Positions 15,604 through 22,860 of a stretch of DNA of 35,328 nucleotides are shown one piece after another (within the stretch, counting starts at the first letter, position 1; every line of letters begins with the position of its first letter). The stretch is from Candidatus Metalachnospira gallinarum (GTDB lineage Bacteria; Bacillota; Clostridia; Lachnospirales; Anaerotignaceae): the NCBI GenBank assembly GCA_904378045.1, contig CAJFHC010000029.1:1-35328 (forward strand), in the 5' to 3' direction. The notes below the pieces were generated by a model that saw only the letters and a program-made list of their open reading frames with translations, searched no databases and had not been told where the DNA came from. Position numbers and translations under genes: made by a program.

Positions 15604-16023
15604 TTAAGCGAGGGCCTTGCCAAGCTCCATAAGTTCGGCGGAAGTTCCGTCGTCGGGAGCTCCGCAGCAGATAACGCTGTCGCAGGCAAGCCTTATGCCG
15701 TTATTTGAGCACATCTCTTCCCAGCTTCTCATCCACTGTCCGTCGCCCCAGCCGTAGGAACCGAAAAGGGCTGTCTTTTTTGAGGGAAGCTCTCCCATGC
15801 AAGCCGTAAACATGGGCTCGAACTCGCTTTCCTCAAGCTGCTCGTCACCCATGGAAGGGCATCCAAAGGCTATGGCGTCAAATTCCGCCGCCTTGTCCGG
15901 CGTGAACTGAGCCGCCGTAAATACGCTTACCTCGGCTCCGGCCGCCTTAGCGCCTTCTTCTACCTTCTTCGCCATAAGCTCCGTGTTTCCCGTTCCGCTC
16001 CAATATACTACCGCTGTTTTCAT
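15604..16023 (-). CDS. Flavodoxin
   Basis: This 139-residue short-chain flavodoxin has the FMN phosphate loop SGTGNTE (residues 9-15) and the flavin-binding loops GCPSMGDEQLEE and GSYGWGDGQWM. It carries electrons and often replaces ferredoxin when iron is scarce. That fits its position in an operon whose promoter carries the same operator-like box as the feo operon. AAGGAGAG precedes the ATG. Confidence 0.95.
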   Translation of the reverse strand: MKTAVVYWSGTGNTELMAKKVEEGAKAAGAEVSVFTAAQFTPDKAAEFDAIAFGCPSMGDEQLEESEFEPMFTACMGELPSKKTALFGSYGWGDGQWMRSWEEMCSNNGIRLACDSVICCGAPDDGTSAELMELGKALA

Positions 16024-16061
16024 ATACTATATCTCTCCTTTTTATTTTTTTCGGTTTATGA

Positions 16062-16637
16062 TTAAACAGCCACTGTAAGCTGTAATACCGACTTTCCGGT
16101 CTCATAAAGGCGTCTATAAATGCCAGTGCATTTTTTAAATTTTTCAAATGTTTTTTTGGCCTCACATTCATTGCAGTAAACCTTCCAGCATCCAACACAC
16201 TTGCAGTTTTTTCCGCCGTTTTCAATGAATCCTATGACATCTCCTAATGGATATCCCAGGAAAACTCCTATTTCGTGGGGAAAACCGTCGCTTTGAGCAA
16301 GCCTTTCCTTTAATCTGGCCACGGCCTTCTCAACGTTCAGCCCGCCATAGCCGCAGGTTTTTAAAAATTCCGCCGTCTCCCTGTTTTCAAGAGCCTTTTT
16401 AAGCATGGCCTCTCTGTATACATATATGAGAGCCCTGCCGTCCCTTTTATTCATCACGGAAACAACGACGCCCCTGCCCGACAGCTTGAGGTTAAGCTGT
16501 CTTATCTGTTCAAGCACCTCAGCCTCGCCGCCCAGGGGACAACTGAAAAGGCCGGCGGGCTTTATCCCCGCCAAAGTCGGGGAACAGTGCTCGATTATGC
16601 ATTTTTCAATCAAACAGGCACTCATATCCACATTCAC
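16062..16637 (-). CDS. DUF3793-family protein with Cys cluster
   Basis: This 191-residue protein is of the DUF3793 type seen in Clostridia, recognisable by HCSPTLAGIKPAGLFSCP near the start and FPHEIGVFLGYPLGDVIGFI in the second half. The C-terminal third has many Cys (CKCVGCWKVYCNECEAKKTF), suggesting a metal or redox site. Function is unknown. Proteins of this type often sit next to flavodoxins and DUF2325 proteins, as here. The start at 16637 overlaps the upstream gene by 32 bases; an ATG four codons later is also possible. Confidence 0.75.
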   Translation of the reverse strand: MNVDMSACLIEKCIIEHCSPTLAGIKPAGLFSCPLGGEAEVLEQIRQLNLKLSGRGVVVSVMNKRDGRALIYVYREAMLKKALENRETAEFLKTCGYGGLNVEKAVARLKERLAQSDGFPHEIGVFLGYPLGDVIGFIENGGKNCKCVGCWKVYCNECEAKKTFEKFKKCTGIYRRLYETGKSVLQLTVAV

Positions 16638-16932
16638 CCGCTTTCGGGCACCTCTCGCAGTGGGCCCTCATTATCTCATGAAGAGCCGCGGCGCTTGATG
16701 TGTGAACTCGCGCTACCCTTGCTCCGCTTTTTTTAGCTTCCTGAAGGGCACAGACTGTCATACTGTGTGAAACCGTATTCGTAAATACTATAAGCAGATC
16801 TGGACTTCCTATTTTTCTTTTGAGGGAACCCGCTTCCTTGGTAAATACCTTTGCCTTATATCCGTAGGAGCCGCATATCTGCTGATACTGTCTTTCCATT
16901 CTCTCGTTTCCGCCTATTATAACAACGCTCAT
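16606..16932 (-). CDS. DUF2325-family small protein
   Basis: This 108-residue protein starts SVVIIGGNERMERQYQQIC and has VFTNTVSHSMTVCALQEAKK, the recognised DUF2325 pattern of a small Rossmann-like fold. The C-terminus carries a Cys-rich tail (CERCPKAGECGYEC). Function is unknown. It is the first gene of an operon with DUF3793 and flavodoxin, directly downstream of a box shared with the feo promoter. AAGGTGATG precedes the ATG. Confidence 0.78.
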   Translation of the reverse strand: MSVVIIGGNERMERQYQQICGSYGYKAKVFTKEAGSLKRKIGSPDLLIVFTNTVSHSMTVCALQEAKKSGARVARVHTSSAAALHEIMRAHCERCPKAGECGYECLFD

Positions 16933-16954
16933 TCACATCACCTTTCCTTTAAAA

Positions 16955-16985
16955 TAATATTAGTTAGTATATCCTAACTCAACGG
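16955..16985 (-). promoter_or_regulatory. Promoter and metal-regulator box of the DUF2325-DUF3793-flavodoxin operon
   Basis: On the minus strand TTGAGT and TATTAT are 17 bases apart. The spacer holds the near-perfect palindrome GTTAGTATATCCTAAC (16963-16978), the same RTTAG-N6-CTAAC pattern as in the feo promoter. A bound repressor would block the promoter. Confidence 0.75.
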
Positions 16986-17036
16986 TTTATATAAAGCGGA
17001 CTACTTGACTTTCGTCCGCTATATTTTAATATATGC

Positions 17037-19124
17037 TTAAACCAGACTTTTTAACAACGGCCTTGCCGATGAGACGCTCAGACCTATGGTCGAGGCATTA
17101 TGCAAAAGAGCCGTTCTTCCGGGCGGCATAATTCCCGTTAGCCCAAAAATAAGCAACACTGTGTTAAAGCCTATTACAAATCTATAGTTCCTGTTTATCC
17201 TTATAAAAAGTCTTTGGGAGAGCTCTCTGAGAAGCACAAGCTCCCTTAAATCCGCCGAAAGCAGAGTGATATCCGCGACCTCTCTCGCTATGTCCGACGA
17301 ATCCCTCATAGAAACGGAAACATCGGCGGCAGCCAAAGCCGGAGAGTCATTAACCCCGTCTCCCACCATAATCACCTTAGAGCCGTTTTTCTTATATTCC
17401 TCAATTATCTCGGCCTTTTGGGCGGGAAGTACCTGGGCACGGAATGTATCTATTCCAAGCCTTTCCGATACGGCTCTCGCCGCGTTTTCGGAATCCCCCG
17501 TGAGCATTACGACGTTTTTTACTCCAAGCCTTCTAAGTCCGGCTATGGCATCGGCCGCCTCGTTCCTGGGAGGGTCGTTTATAAATATAACTCCGGCAAG
17601 TTCTCCGCCTATGGCAAGGTAGAGAGCCGAAGCGCCTTCGGCCGCTTTCTCTACGATCTGTCTGTCCTCTTCATTATATGGTATTTTCTCATCCTCAAAG
17701 ACGAAATGAGCGCTTCCTATAAGCGTACGTTTTCCGTCAAGCATGGTTACGACTCCATGAGCGACTACATACTCCACATCGGCGTGCCTTTCCTCATGGA
17801 CAAGTCCCCTCTCGCAAGCGGCTCTCACCACAGCTCTTGCCATTGAGTGGGGGAAGTGTTCCTCTATGCAGGCCGCGGTTCTGAGTATTTCGTCTTCGCC
17901 GTATCCCCTGAGAGGAAGTATGGAGCTTACCGCAGGGCAAGCCTCCGTAAGGGTTCCGGTTTTGTCAAATATTATTGTATCCGCCTCGGCAAAGGCCTCA
18001 AGGAATTTTCCTCCCTTGACCATTATCTTTTTTGCCGCCGCTTCTCTCATTGCCGAGATGACCGAAATGGAGGCGGAAAGTTTTATTCCGCAGGAATAAT
18101 CAACCATAAATACAGAAAGGGCCTTTGAAATTTTTCCCGTAAATATCCATGCCGCCAGAGCGCCCAAAAAACTGAACGGCACTATGCCGTCGGCAAGGCG
18201 TTCGGCCCGGTTCTGCACTCCGGCTTTAAGGTTCTCGGAATTTTCTATGAGGCCGACTATCTGCCTTATCCTGCTTTCTCCGGGCAGAGCCGTAATCTTA
18301 ACGTCTACGCTTCCCTCGCTGACAACCGTTCCTGCATATACGGTTATTCCCTTCTTTTTGTGCACAGGCACTGGCTCACCGGTCATGGACGCCTCATTGA
18401 CCATAGCGTCCCCCGATACGACAAGCCCGTCAACGGGTATGAGGGAACCGGTTCTTATTCTTATCGTGTCACCGTTTCTAACCTCCGACATGGGGGTCTG
18501 TATCTCGTTTCCGCCGCTGTCGATGAGCCATACGGAATCCACGTTAACGGCCAGCGATTGGGTGAGGATCGTTGTGGCGCGTTTCTTTGTGTAATTCTCA
18601 AGCACTTCCGAAAGTCTGAGCATAAACATTATGGAACCGGCTGTTTTTATATCCCTCTGGCAGAAAGCGGCTCCGATGGAAGATGCGTCGAGCACCGGAA
18701 CCCCTATCCTGTGGGAAAGCAGACATCTTGCTCCCTCTCTCCAAAAGGGAAAAGCCCTGCGTAAAGTTAATATCAGCCTTATTGGCGGCGGAAGCAGTTT
18801 TTTTATAAAATGTCCCGCAACAAGAGCGGACGTCTGGCGGACAAACTCGTCATCCAGTTCCTTTTTCTTATCGTCGTCAAGAGGTTTTCCTACGGGTAGT
18901 GCGGTTTTTTTCAGGCCGTCAAGAATGGCGAAAACGGCCTGCCTGTTATTTTGGGAATAGCATATAAGAATACTCCCGTTGACGGGACAGACCTCAACTC
19001 TTTCCGCCCCGGCTTCCTTTCTGAGCTTTTCGGCTATTCCATAGCCCTCCTCAGCCGTGAACGCCAGCGCTCCGCAGCGTATCCTGGTTCTTCCCGGCCG
19101 ATCATAAACTACATTATATCTCAT
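17037..19124 (-). CDS. Heavy-metal P1B-type ATPase with DYSC motif
   Basis: This 695-residue P-type ATPase has a degenerate N-terminal HMA-like region (residues 1-75), the actuator motif TGEP (248-251), the metal-path motif VDYSCGIKL (341-349), the phosphorylated D387 in DKTGT, and GDGVNDSPA in the hinge. The usual CPC or SPC triplet of Cu or Zn ATPases is replaced by YSC, a variant seen in a Bacillota subgroup of unproven substrate. The His-Pro motif reads PHS here rather than HP. It is last in the feo operon and overlaps the DUF6110 gene by one base, so Fe, Mn or Zn export to balance uptake is plausible but unproven. Confidence 0.85.
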   Translation of the reverse strand: MRYNVVYDRPGRTRIRCGALAFTAEEGYGIAEKLRKEAGAERVEVCPVNGSILICYSQNNRQAVFAILDGLKKTALPVGKPLDDDKKKELDDEFVRQTSALVAGHFIKKLLPPPIRLILTLRRAFPFWREGARCLLSHRIGVPVLDASSIGAAFCQRDIKTAGSIMFMLRLSEVLENYTKKRATTILTQSLAVNVDSVWLIDSGGNEIQTPMSEVRNGDTIRIRTGSLIPVDGLVVSGDAMVNEASMTGEPVPVHKKKGITVYAGTVVSEGSVDVKITALPGESRIRQIVGLIENSENLKAGVQNRAERLADGIVPFSFLGALAAWIFTGKISKALSVFMVDYSCGIKLSASISVISAMREAAAKKIMVKGGKFLEAFAEADTIIFDKTGTLTEACPAVSSILPLRGYGEDEILRTAACIEEHFPHSMARAVVRAACERGLVHEERHADVEYVVAHGVVTMLDGKRTLIGSAHFVFEDEKIPYNEEDRQIVEKAAEGASALYLAIGGELAGVIFINDPPRNEAADAIAGLRRLGVKNVVMLTGDSENAARAVSERLGIDTFRAQVLPAQKAEIIEEYKKNGSKVIMVGDGVNDSPALAAADVSVSMRDSSDIAREVADITLLSADLRELVLLRELSQRLFIRINRNYRFVIGFNTVLLIFGLTGIMPPGRTALLHNASTIGLSVSSARPLLKSLV

Positions 19125-19378
19125 TATTTATCAGCGTCCTCAGCTTTGGTGTCCTCGGCCATTGCAGCCTGTTCCCTGGCGTCATGACAGATATCCTCGG
19201 CGTCCTCTTTTATGCTCTGCACCGCTGCCTCGGCGTTGTTTTTAGCCGTAATTCCCCAGGCAAGCCCTTTAACGCAAAGTTCTCTTGTCTTTTTCGCCTT
19301 TAATATCTTCGTTCCGACAACGGCCGCAGCGGCTCCTCCGATAAAGGTCAGCAGTTTTTCGTTTTTGTACCAGTTCAT
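19124..19378 (-). CDS. DUF6110-like small membrane-associated protein
   Basis: This 84-residue protein has one glycine/alanine-rich hydrophobic segment (LLTFIGGAAAAVVGTKIL, residues 9-26) and a charged C-terminal half. It resembles the DUF6110 proteins that accompany heavy-metal P-type ATPases in Clostridia. Its stop codon overlaps the ATPase start by one base, so the two are translated together. Function is unknown; an accessory role for the ATPase is inferred from linkage. Confidence 0.72.
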   Translation of the reverse strand: MNWYKNEKLLTFIGGAAAAVVGTKILKAKKTRELCVKGLAWGITAKNNAEAAVQSIKEDAEDICHDAREQAAMAEDTKAEDADK

Positions 19379-19424
19379 ATTTTATCCTTCTTCCTGTAAA
19401 CTTCCGTATATTTTGTTATTCAAA

Positions 19425-19757
19425 TTATAAAATATCCTCCGTGCAGGACAATATCATGAGGGCACAGTCCCCGGAATCCTCCGGGGAAAGGCCGAAATAT
19501 TTTTCAAGTTTGGAGGTTATATCGTTATATTTGCTCATAAGGCCACCGGCCGTCCTCTCGCCCTTGTCGGTGAGAGAAACCGTCTTATCCTCGTTTTTTA
19601 CTATCATTCCCGCCTCCGAAAGCCTGTTAAGCATATTGAAAGCGCTGGAACGCTGGATATTGAGCCTTTTCGCAACCTCCGCCGTTCTTATGGCTCTGTC
19701 CCCGGAAAATTTTCCGAGGACGAGCATATATTTCAACTGTGAAACGCTCAGTTTCAT
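19425..19757 (-). CDS. DtxR/MarR-like winged-helix regulator, probable repressor of the feo regulon
   Basis: This 110-residue regulator has a winged helix-turn-helix at residues 10-65 (RTAEVAKRLNIQRSSAFNML recognition helix, IVKNEDKTVSLTDKGE wing) and a short helical tail ending LSPEDSGDCALMILSCTEDI. The tail resembles the dimer region of DtxR/MntR proteins but lacks their clear Glu/His metal ligands, keeping a Cys. It is shorter than MntR (about 142 residues). I start it at the ATG at 19757, with AAAGGAG eight bases upstream. It lies two bases after the Cys-rich peptide gene. Its place in the feo operon and the DtxR-like boxes at two promoters make it the likely iron or metal repressor. Confidence 0.78.
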   Translation of the reverse strand: MKLSVSQLKYMLVLGKFSGDRAIRTAEVAKRLNIQRSSAFNMLNRLSEAGMIVKNEDKTVSLTDKGERTAGGLMSKYNDITSKLEKYFGLSPEDSGDCALMILSCTEDIL

Positions 19758-19759
19758 TT

Positions 19760-19909
19760 CTATCGCTCCTTTGGAGAGCAGCTCGTGCAGTGGCCGCCGC
19801 AGCCTGAGCAGCCCGAGCAGCTGCCTCCGTTTTTCCTGTCGTTTACCAGTTTTTTTACTATAAGCGCCGCAATTATCACGACTACCGCGCCAACTATAAT
19901 TGTAGCCAT
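19760..19909 (-). CDS. FeoB-associated Cys-rich membrane peptide
   Basis: This 49-residue peptide has an N-terminal membrane helix (ATIIVGAVVVIIAALIV) and a Cys-rich tail (CSGCSGCGGHCTSC). This is the classic FeoB-associated Cys-rich peptide, encoded just after feoB in many anaerobes and thought to help iron transfer at the membrane. It begins 20 bases after feoB, with a GGAAG ribosome site, and ends two bases before the regulator gene. Confidence 0.92.
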   Translation of the reverse strand: MATIIVGAVVVIIAALIVKKLVNDRKNGGSCSGCSGCGGHCTSCSPKER

Positions 19910-19929
19910 TTACATCTTCCTTTCGATTT

Positions 19930-22104
19930 TCAGCGAACGGCGTCAACGGCACGGAGAGCGTTTACGTTCTTTGCCTGGTATCCTTTTCTGAAAAGCAGAT
20001 AGATGAGAGCGATAAGAACTATAATGGCGGCTACGCTTCCGACTCCGAAGGCCACCTCTCCGATTATGAGTCCGCCAAGCTGGTATATCATAAGTGATAC
20101 GGCATAGGCGAATCCGCACTGATATCCGATTGCCGCCCATGTCCATTTCGCGTTGTTCATCTCACGCTTGATAGCTCCGATGGCCGCGAAGCAGGGAGCG
20201 CAAAGGAGGTTGAACACAAGGAAGGAGTATGCCGAAAGCTGAGTGAAATGCTCGGCGATGGGAGCGAGTCCGGCGAAAGCGCCTTCCTCAACCATTCCAA
20301 GGGCGTCTCCGGCAACGGCGTAAAGCGTTCCGAATGTTCCGACAACTTCCTCTTTAGCCACAAGTCCGAGAACCGTTGCGGCGCTGGCCTGCCATGTACC
20401 GAATCCAAGGGGGCTGAATATTACGGCAAGACCCGAGCCGATCTGTCCGAGGATGGAGTAGTCCATTTCCTCAACGGCTCCAAAGCCTTCGGGTCCAAAA
20501 CCATAGCTGGATGTGAACCATACGAATATTGAAGCGAGGGTAATGATTGTTCCGGCTTTCTTGATGTATGACCAGCCTCTTTCCCATGTTCCTCTGAGCA
20601 CGTTTACGAGGGTAGGTCTGTGGTAAGCGGGAAGCTCCATAACGAAGGGAGCGGGTTCTCCCGCGAAGGGTTTTGTCTTTTTAAGGATAATACCTGAAAT
20701 AACGATGGCGGCAATTCCTACAAAGTACGCCGAGGGAGCTACCCACCATGCTCCGCTGAAAATAGCTCCGGCCATGAGGGCAACTATGGGCATTTTAGCT
20801 CCGCAGGGGATGAAAGTCGTCGTTATAATTGTCATCTTTCTGTCCCTGTCCTGCTCAATGGTTCTTGAGGCCATAACTCCGGGAACTCCGCAGCCCGTTC
20901 CTACCAGCATAGGTATAAAGCTCTTTCCCGAAAGGCCAAAGCGTCTGAATATACGGTCCATAATGAAGGCAATACGAGCCATATATCCGCAGTCCTCAAG
21001 GATGCAGAGCATAAGGAAGAGCACAAGCATCTGAGGAACGAATCCAAGAACGGCTCCAACACCGGCAACGATACCGTCAACAACAAGGCCGACAAGCCAG
21101 GGAGCGGTATTGATACTCTCAAGGAATCCTCTTAAAGGCTCAACGATCCATCCGCCGACAAATACGTCGTTCGTCCAGTCCGTTACCCAGGTTCCTACCG
21201 TTGTCACGGATATGTAATATACGACTATCATAATAACTGCGAATATGGGGAGGGCAAGCCATCTGTTTGTAACGATCTTGTCGATCTTATCCGATGTGGA
21301 AAGCCCGGATTTATTTTTCTTATAATAGCAGTCTTTAATTATTTTTGCGATCCAGTCATATCTTGAGGCAGTTATGATGGATTCGGCGTCGTCGTCAAGC
21401 TCTGTCTCGCAGGCTACTATGTCGTTTTCAATATGTTTAAGCGTTTCAGTTGGTATATTGAGCTGTTCAAGCACCTTTTCGTCACGCTCAAATACTTTGA
21501 TAGCGTACCATCTCTGCTGTTCCTCAGGAAGTGAGTGGAGAGCGGCCTCCTCAATGTGGGCAAGGGCATGTTCTACACTGCCTCCGAAAGTATGCATAGG
21601 AATGGTTTTTACTCCGGATGACGCTATATCAACGGCTTTCTGAGCCGCTTCCATGACACCCTCGCCTCTGAGAGCGGATATTGTGCAGACCGTTACGCCA
21701 AGTTCCTTCTCAAGCTTCTTTGTATCTATTTTATCGCCGTTTTTGTTTACCACGTCCATCATGTTTATCGCCATAACCACGGGGACTCCTATCTCCGTAA
21801 GCTGTGTGGTAAGATAAAGATTTCTTTCTATATTTGTTCCGTCAACGATATTGAGGATAACGTCAGGCCTTTCATTTATAAGATAATTCCTTGCTACTAC
21901 CTCCTCAAGGGTGTAGGGTGAGAGGGAGTAAATTCCCGGAAGGTCGGTAACCGTTACGTTTTTGTGCCCCTTAAGTTTTCCCTCCTTTTTCTCAACGGTA
22001 ACTCCGGGCCAGTTTCCCACAAACTGGTTGGAGCCGGTGAGAGCGTTGAACAATGTGGTTTTCCCGCTGTTGGGATTTCCAGCGAGAGCTATCTTAATGT
22101 CCAT
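19930..22104 (-). CDS. feoB: Ferrous iron transporter FeoB
   Basis: This 724-residue inner-membrane Fe(II) transporter has an N-terminal G domain: P-loop GNPNSGKT (residues 9-16), the FeoB switch I block NWPGVTVEKKEG, and G3 DLPGIYSL. A helical insert and a multi-span core follow, with the Gate motifs around GTGCGVPGVMA and TFIPCGAKMPIV. I start it at the ATG at 22104, with AAAGGAG eight bases upstream; an upstream in-frame start would add 12 unlikely residues. It follows two feoA genes, forming a complete ferrous iron uptake operon. Confidence 0.97.
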   Translation of the reverse strand: MDIKIALAGNPNSGKTTLFNALTGSNQFVGNWPGVTVEKKEGKLKGHKNVTVTDLPGIYSLSPYTLEEVVARNYLINERPDVILNIVDGTNIERNLYLTTQLTEIGVPVVMAINMMDVVNKNGDKIDTKKLEKELGVTVCTISALRGEGVMEAAQKAVDIASSGVKTIPMHTFGGSVEHALAHIEEAALHSLPEEQQRWYAIKVFERDEKVLEQLNIPTETLKHIENDIVACETELDDDAESIITASRYDWIAKIIKDCYYKKNKSGLSTSDKIDKIVTNRWLALPIFAVIMIVVYYISVTTVGTWVTDWTNDVFVGGWIVEPLRGFLESINTAPWLVGLVVDGIVAGVGAVLGFVPQMLVLFLMLCILEDCGYMARIAFIMDRIFRRFGLSGKSFIPMLVGTGCGVPGVMASRTIEQDRDRKMTIITTTFIPCGAKMPIVALMAGAIFSGAWWVAPSAYFVGIAAIVISGIILKKTKPFAGEPAPFVMELPAYHRPTLVNVLRGTWERGWSYIKKAGTIITLASIFVWFTSSYGFGPEGFGAVEEMDYSILGQIGSGLAVIFSPLGFGTWQASAATVLGLVAKEEVVGTFGTLYAVAGDALGMVEEGAFAGLAPIAEHFTQLSAYSFLVFNLLCAPCFAAIGAIKREMNNAKWTWAAIGYQCGFAYAVSLMIYQLGGLIIGEVAFGVGSVAAIIVLIALIYLLFRKGYQAKNVNALRAVDAVR

Positions 22105-22160
22105 AAAACTGTTCTCCTTTCCGTTAGTCCCATCTAACATTCATTTAAAATAAAAAGTGG

Positions 22161-22382
22161 TCATTCGACCTCAATCATTTCCGCGTCCGCTTTGCGGATG
22201 GAAAGCTCATAGTTCCTTACAGTGACCTCGATCGGGTCTCCGAGGGGAGCTACTTTTCTTACATACACAGGCACTCCCTTAGTAATGCCCATATCCATTA
22301 TCCTGCGTTTTACCGCTCCGTCCCCGTGGAGCTTTTTAACGGTCGACGTGCCGCCGATCTTAACGTCTTTAAGAGTTTTCAT
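22161..22382 (-). CDS. feoA: FeoA-domain protein (second copy)
   Basis: This 73-residue SH3-like FeoA protein has VKKLHGDGAVKRRIMDMGIT in the middle and the family-typical tail PIEVTVRNYELSIRKADAEMI. FeoA proteins bind FeoB in the cytoplasm and are needed for iron transport. It lies 16 bases after the first feoA and 56 before feoB, with GGGAGG as ribosome site. Confidence 0.93.
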   Translation of the reverse strand: MKTLKDVKIGGTSTVKKLHGDGAVKRRIMDMGITKGVPVYVRKVAPLGDPIEVTVRNYELSIRKADAEMIEVE

Positions 22383-22398
22383 CAGATTTCCTCCCTGT

Positions 22399-22611
22399 TT
22401 ATACCATAATTTTATTGGCCATTTCGCGGCTTATGGCGACCCTCGCCTCTTTTACCTGGACGATGAGGTTGCCTCCGGTCTCGGTGATAACTGTCACCTT
22501 TTCGCCGGCCGTAAAGCCAAGGTTTTCAAGAAATTTTTTTGTTTCCGCCTTTCCTCCGACTCTCTGTATACATACGGAGCTTCCGGAGCCTGCCATTGAT
22601 AAGGGCATCAT
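22399..22611 (-). CDS. feoA: FeoA-domain protein (first copy)
   Basis: This 70-residue FeoA-domain protein has KKFLENLGFTAGEKVTVITE and LIVQVKEARVAISREMANKI. It is the first gene of the feo operon. Tandem divergent feoA copies are common in Clostridia. The start is one of two adjacent ATG codons after AAAGGAGG. Confidence 0.9.
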   Translation of the reverse strand: MMPLSMAGSGSSVCIQRVGGKAETKKFLENLGFTAGEKVTVITETGGNLIVQVKEARVAISREMANKIMV

Positions 22612-22647
22612 ATCTGCCTCCTTTTGCCGTAAAGCAATACTCTATTT

Positions 22648-22663
22648 GTTATATTAAACTAAC
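22648..22663. promoter_or_regulatory. Third, weaker metal-regulator box in the feo leader
   Basis: GTTATATTAAACTAAC differs from the RTTAG-N6-CTAAC pattern at one position. It lies downstream of the promoter, 37 bases before the first feoA start. Confidence 0.45.
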
Positions 22664-22698
22664 ACATTATCTTAAATCAAAGCCTAAATCTTTATGAT

Positions 22699-22714
22699 AT
22701 TAGGCTTTGCTAAC
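22699..22714. promoter_or_regulatory. Metal-regulator box, feo promoter
   Basis: ATTAGGCTTTGCTAAC fits RTTAG-N6-CTAAC and lies 27 bases from the box in the promoter spacer, just after the expected transcription start. Confidence 0.65.
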
Positions 22715-22723
22715 TGCTATATA

Positions 22724-22752
22724 ATATTAGTATACGCTAACAATTTTGTCAA
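22724..22752 (-). promoter_or_regulatory. feo operon promoter overlapping a metal-regulator box
   Basis: On the minus strand TTGACA and TAATAT are exactly 17 bases apart. The box ATTAGTATACGCTAAC (22726-22741) covers the spacer end and the -10 box, the ideal place for a metal-dependent repressor such as the DtxR-like protein encoded in this operon. Confidence 0.82.
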
Positions 22753-22809
22753 TACCTTTATTAAAAAATTCGCAAAATTTTCTTTTTTATTTCACAGGAT
22801 GACGCCCCC

Positions 22810-22855
22810 GCGCTTAAGCCAAAAGCCCAAAGGACCTTTGGCTCAAAGGAAGCTC
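22810..22855 (-). terminator. Hairpin after the 493-residue HTH protein gene
   Basis: AGCCAAAAG and CCTTTGGCT pair just beyond the stop codon. There is little T run, so it may be a 3' hairpin or weak terminator. It resembles the hairpins of the repeat regions. Confidence 0.4.
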
Positions 22856-22860
22856 ACCCC

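Noticed and set aside
17037..19124. Copper exporter CopA
   Set aside because: The CPC motif and the usual N-terminal metal-binding Cys pair are absent. The DYSC motif and feo linkage argue for another metal.
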